Under the pieces are notes generated by a model. The model ran no database searches. It saw only the letters and a program-made list of their open reading frames with translations, and had not been told where the DNA came from. The position numbers were made by a program, and so were the translations under genes. Below are positions 62,331-64,000 of a DNA stretch of 64,000 nucleotides, piece after piece; positions within the stretch are counted from its first letter, which is position 1, and the number at the start of each line of letters is the position of its first letter. The DNA comes from Sinonovacula constricta (Eukaryota; Mollusca; Bivalvia; Cardiida; Solecurtidae). Location of the stretch: positions 23,641,547 through 23,705,546 of the forward strand of contig CM017561.1 in assembly GCA_007844125.1 (NCBI GenBank). The letters run 5' to 3'.

Positions 62331-64000
62331 ATTTTACATCAATATTGGGTCAGACGCTTTTTGTCGCCCCCAATCTGTGTTGTTGTATTTTTCCATTAAA
62401 CCAATATATTTATAATATAAACTTTATACACAAATATTGTTTATTGCGCCACATTCCTGTTCAAATAAACATAATTATGTCAAACATAATTATGTCAAAT
62501 ATACCATGATTTTAATTTACTTTTCTGTGAAGTTTTGTCTTTTACGTTTGATGTGGACCATTTTGTCACTTGTCAACCCCTAGCTAGGGTTTTGGTCCTG
62601 CATTTTTCTGTTAAGGTAATTACATTTTGTTTACATAGATATTTTTGCGTCACGTCCCATGTTTGGGACGCAGAGGCCTTTCAAATGAACTTTTTTTTAA
62701 ATGTTGCTTCCAGTATTTGTGTTCTATATGACCATTGTATTCGATCGTGGATTTGCCTTTCATCCTCAAGGTAGATATTGCTGTTGCCCTTTTCCATAAC
62801 ATCCCTGTCTCTGATGTCAATACTCGATCGCATATTTACTTAAGTTATACCCAAGCAAGAGTTTAATTGTTAAATTTTTCTTTTACGTCAATTGTATTGT
62901 TAATGACTATTTCGCTCAATCAAATATGCCCGTCTTTCATACTGTTTTTATTGAAGCACTTACTTGTGTCTTCCGCAAGCTAGGATATAGTTCGGCACAT
63001 TCATTAGGATTATATTTCTTCTCTATTAACATATATATAATGTAGTTCATTGCTTCATATTTGCTGTGAGAAACACGAGGTACTGCCAGCTGTTTCCGGC
63101 TTTTACCATGGATTTTTAACAGACACCAACGTCTATAGTTGAGCACTTAATCCCTTAATGTCATCCTTAGCTAAGGTAATGTTGCTGCATTTTTTTTAAA
63201 TTGAAGTTTGGTAAACAACGTGCATAGTTTATAGCCGAACAATCCCTGAATGGGACAATGAAGCCGGTTACGTTATGTACCTTCATTGTAATTGACGTCT
63301 GTCATCCCCAATGTAGAGTGTTGTTGTTGCCGTTTTCCATTATGGCAACATGCCGTGTCGATAAACATGAATTGTGTAATGTGTCACATTCTCTTTTTTC
63401 ATCCACATAATTATGTCAGATCTACATGTTAGCTTAGTTTTCCATTATTTACGCTATCTATGAAGCCACTCTTCGTATTTCGAGTATTTCTTCATGTCAT
63501 TCCCTAGCTAGAATAATTATGCTTCTTTTTCTATTAATTCAATTCGTCTTGTGTATAAAATAAATATCGTTCATTGCCTCACATTCCCTGTAAGAGGCAC
63601 TGTGTCCCGACAATATAAACAAACTCGGCTTTCAGGCTAATTTGCTGTGAATTTACTGACTTAAACGTGTTTTTTTATTGCAGATTTCGTTATGTCCTCC
63701 CCAAGCTAGGGTATCCTTGTTGCATATTTTCATAAAGTCTATGTTTCCTTTTAACAAATATGTATAGTTTATTGCGTCACATTCCCTGTACAAGGCACAA
63801 GGGTCTGTCAATTATATCCTATTTTCAGTGTAATTTTCTGTGACTTTACTGTTACTGACGTCTGTTGTTGACCGGCTATTACTCTATGTCAACCCCTAGC
63901 TTGGGTATTGTTGCTGCGTTTTTTATTAGCTATTTTAATGTTGTTTGCAAACATGTATAAATAATTGCGTCACATTACTTGTATGGGACAGGGACCATTA
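62331..64000. repeat. Same 195-bp array in inverted orientation
   Basis: From about 62560 the boxes appear in inverse: ACCCCTAGCTAGGG, GCGTCACATTCCCTGTA, TGACGTCTGT. 63550-64000 matches the inverse of 54.9-55.7 kb closely. Continues past the window end. The left part (62.3-63.2 kb) is diverged. Confidence 0.92.

Overview
The window is nuclear DNA of an animal, most likely a bivalve mollusc. It is AT-rich, with two conserved animal genes set in a dense background of minisatellites, tRNA-derived SINEs, LINE fragments and small DNA transposons of the kind common in bivalve genomes. The species cannot be fixed from the sequence alone. There are no operons, prokaryotic genes or CRISPR arrays.

Two genes can be supported, both on the minus strand. 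The first is a histone deacetylase 11 (HDAC11) gene. It runs from a start codon at 33307 to a stop at 13072 in ten recognisable coding exons (about 503 codons), plus one possible 36-nt optional exon. All zinc-binding and catalytic motifs are visible, and the last exon adds an unusual acidic, serine-rich tail of about 150 residues. Its introns hold a 44-bp minisatellite (24.2-26.1 kb), a 20/80-bp repeat (27.8-28.7 kb), a 22-24-bp array (16.5-17.8 kb), a complete non-autonomous hAT element with a perfect 8-bp target duplication (21.1-22.8 kb), SINEs, a LINE 3' end and several MITEs. The second gene is YOD1 (OTU deubiquitinase), one uninterrupted coding exon at 43902-44822. The Asp normally three residues before the catalytic Cys is Asn here.

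Layout from left to right: 1-13 kb is intergenic, with four tandem arrays (34, 44, 48 and 64 bp units; the 64-bp array alone is 5 kb and about 77 copies). HDAC11 occupies 13-33.3 kb. A 958-bp inverted-repeat element full of nuclear-receptor-like half sites lies at 33.7-34.6 kb. At 34.65-36.0 kb an array of about 186-bp units, each with a TTCATATCCGT/ACGGATATGAA palindrome, joins a reverse-transcriptase (RT) fragment. A decayed zinc-finger-like ORF at 36.46-37.17 kb is cut off by a 3.2-kb 44-bp satellite. YOD1 and SINEs follow.

From 47.3 kb to the end the DNA is almost all repeat and shows the most interesting pattern. Two neighbouring loci (47.3-51.1 kb and 53-64 kb) have the same architecture: a tandem array, a decayed C-terminal piece of the same RT family on the minus strand, then the same array in inverted orientation. 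The arrays differ between loci (about 186-bp palindromic units versus about 195-bp units organised into exact 1559-bp super-repeats). The 35-kb locus carries the same array/RT junction as the 51-kb locus. This suggests a class of mobile unit with inverted tandem-array arms around an RT 3' segment. That is an inference from the layout and needs genome-wide comparison.
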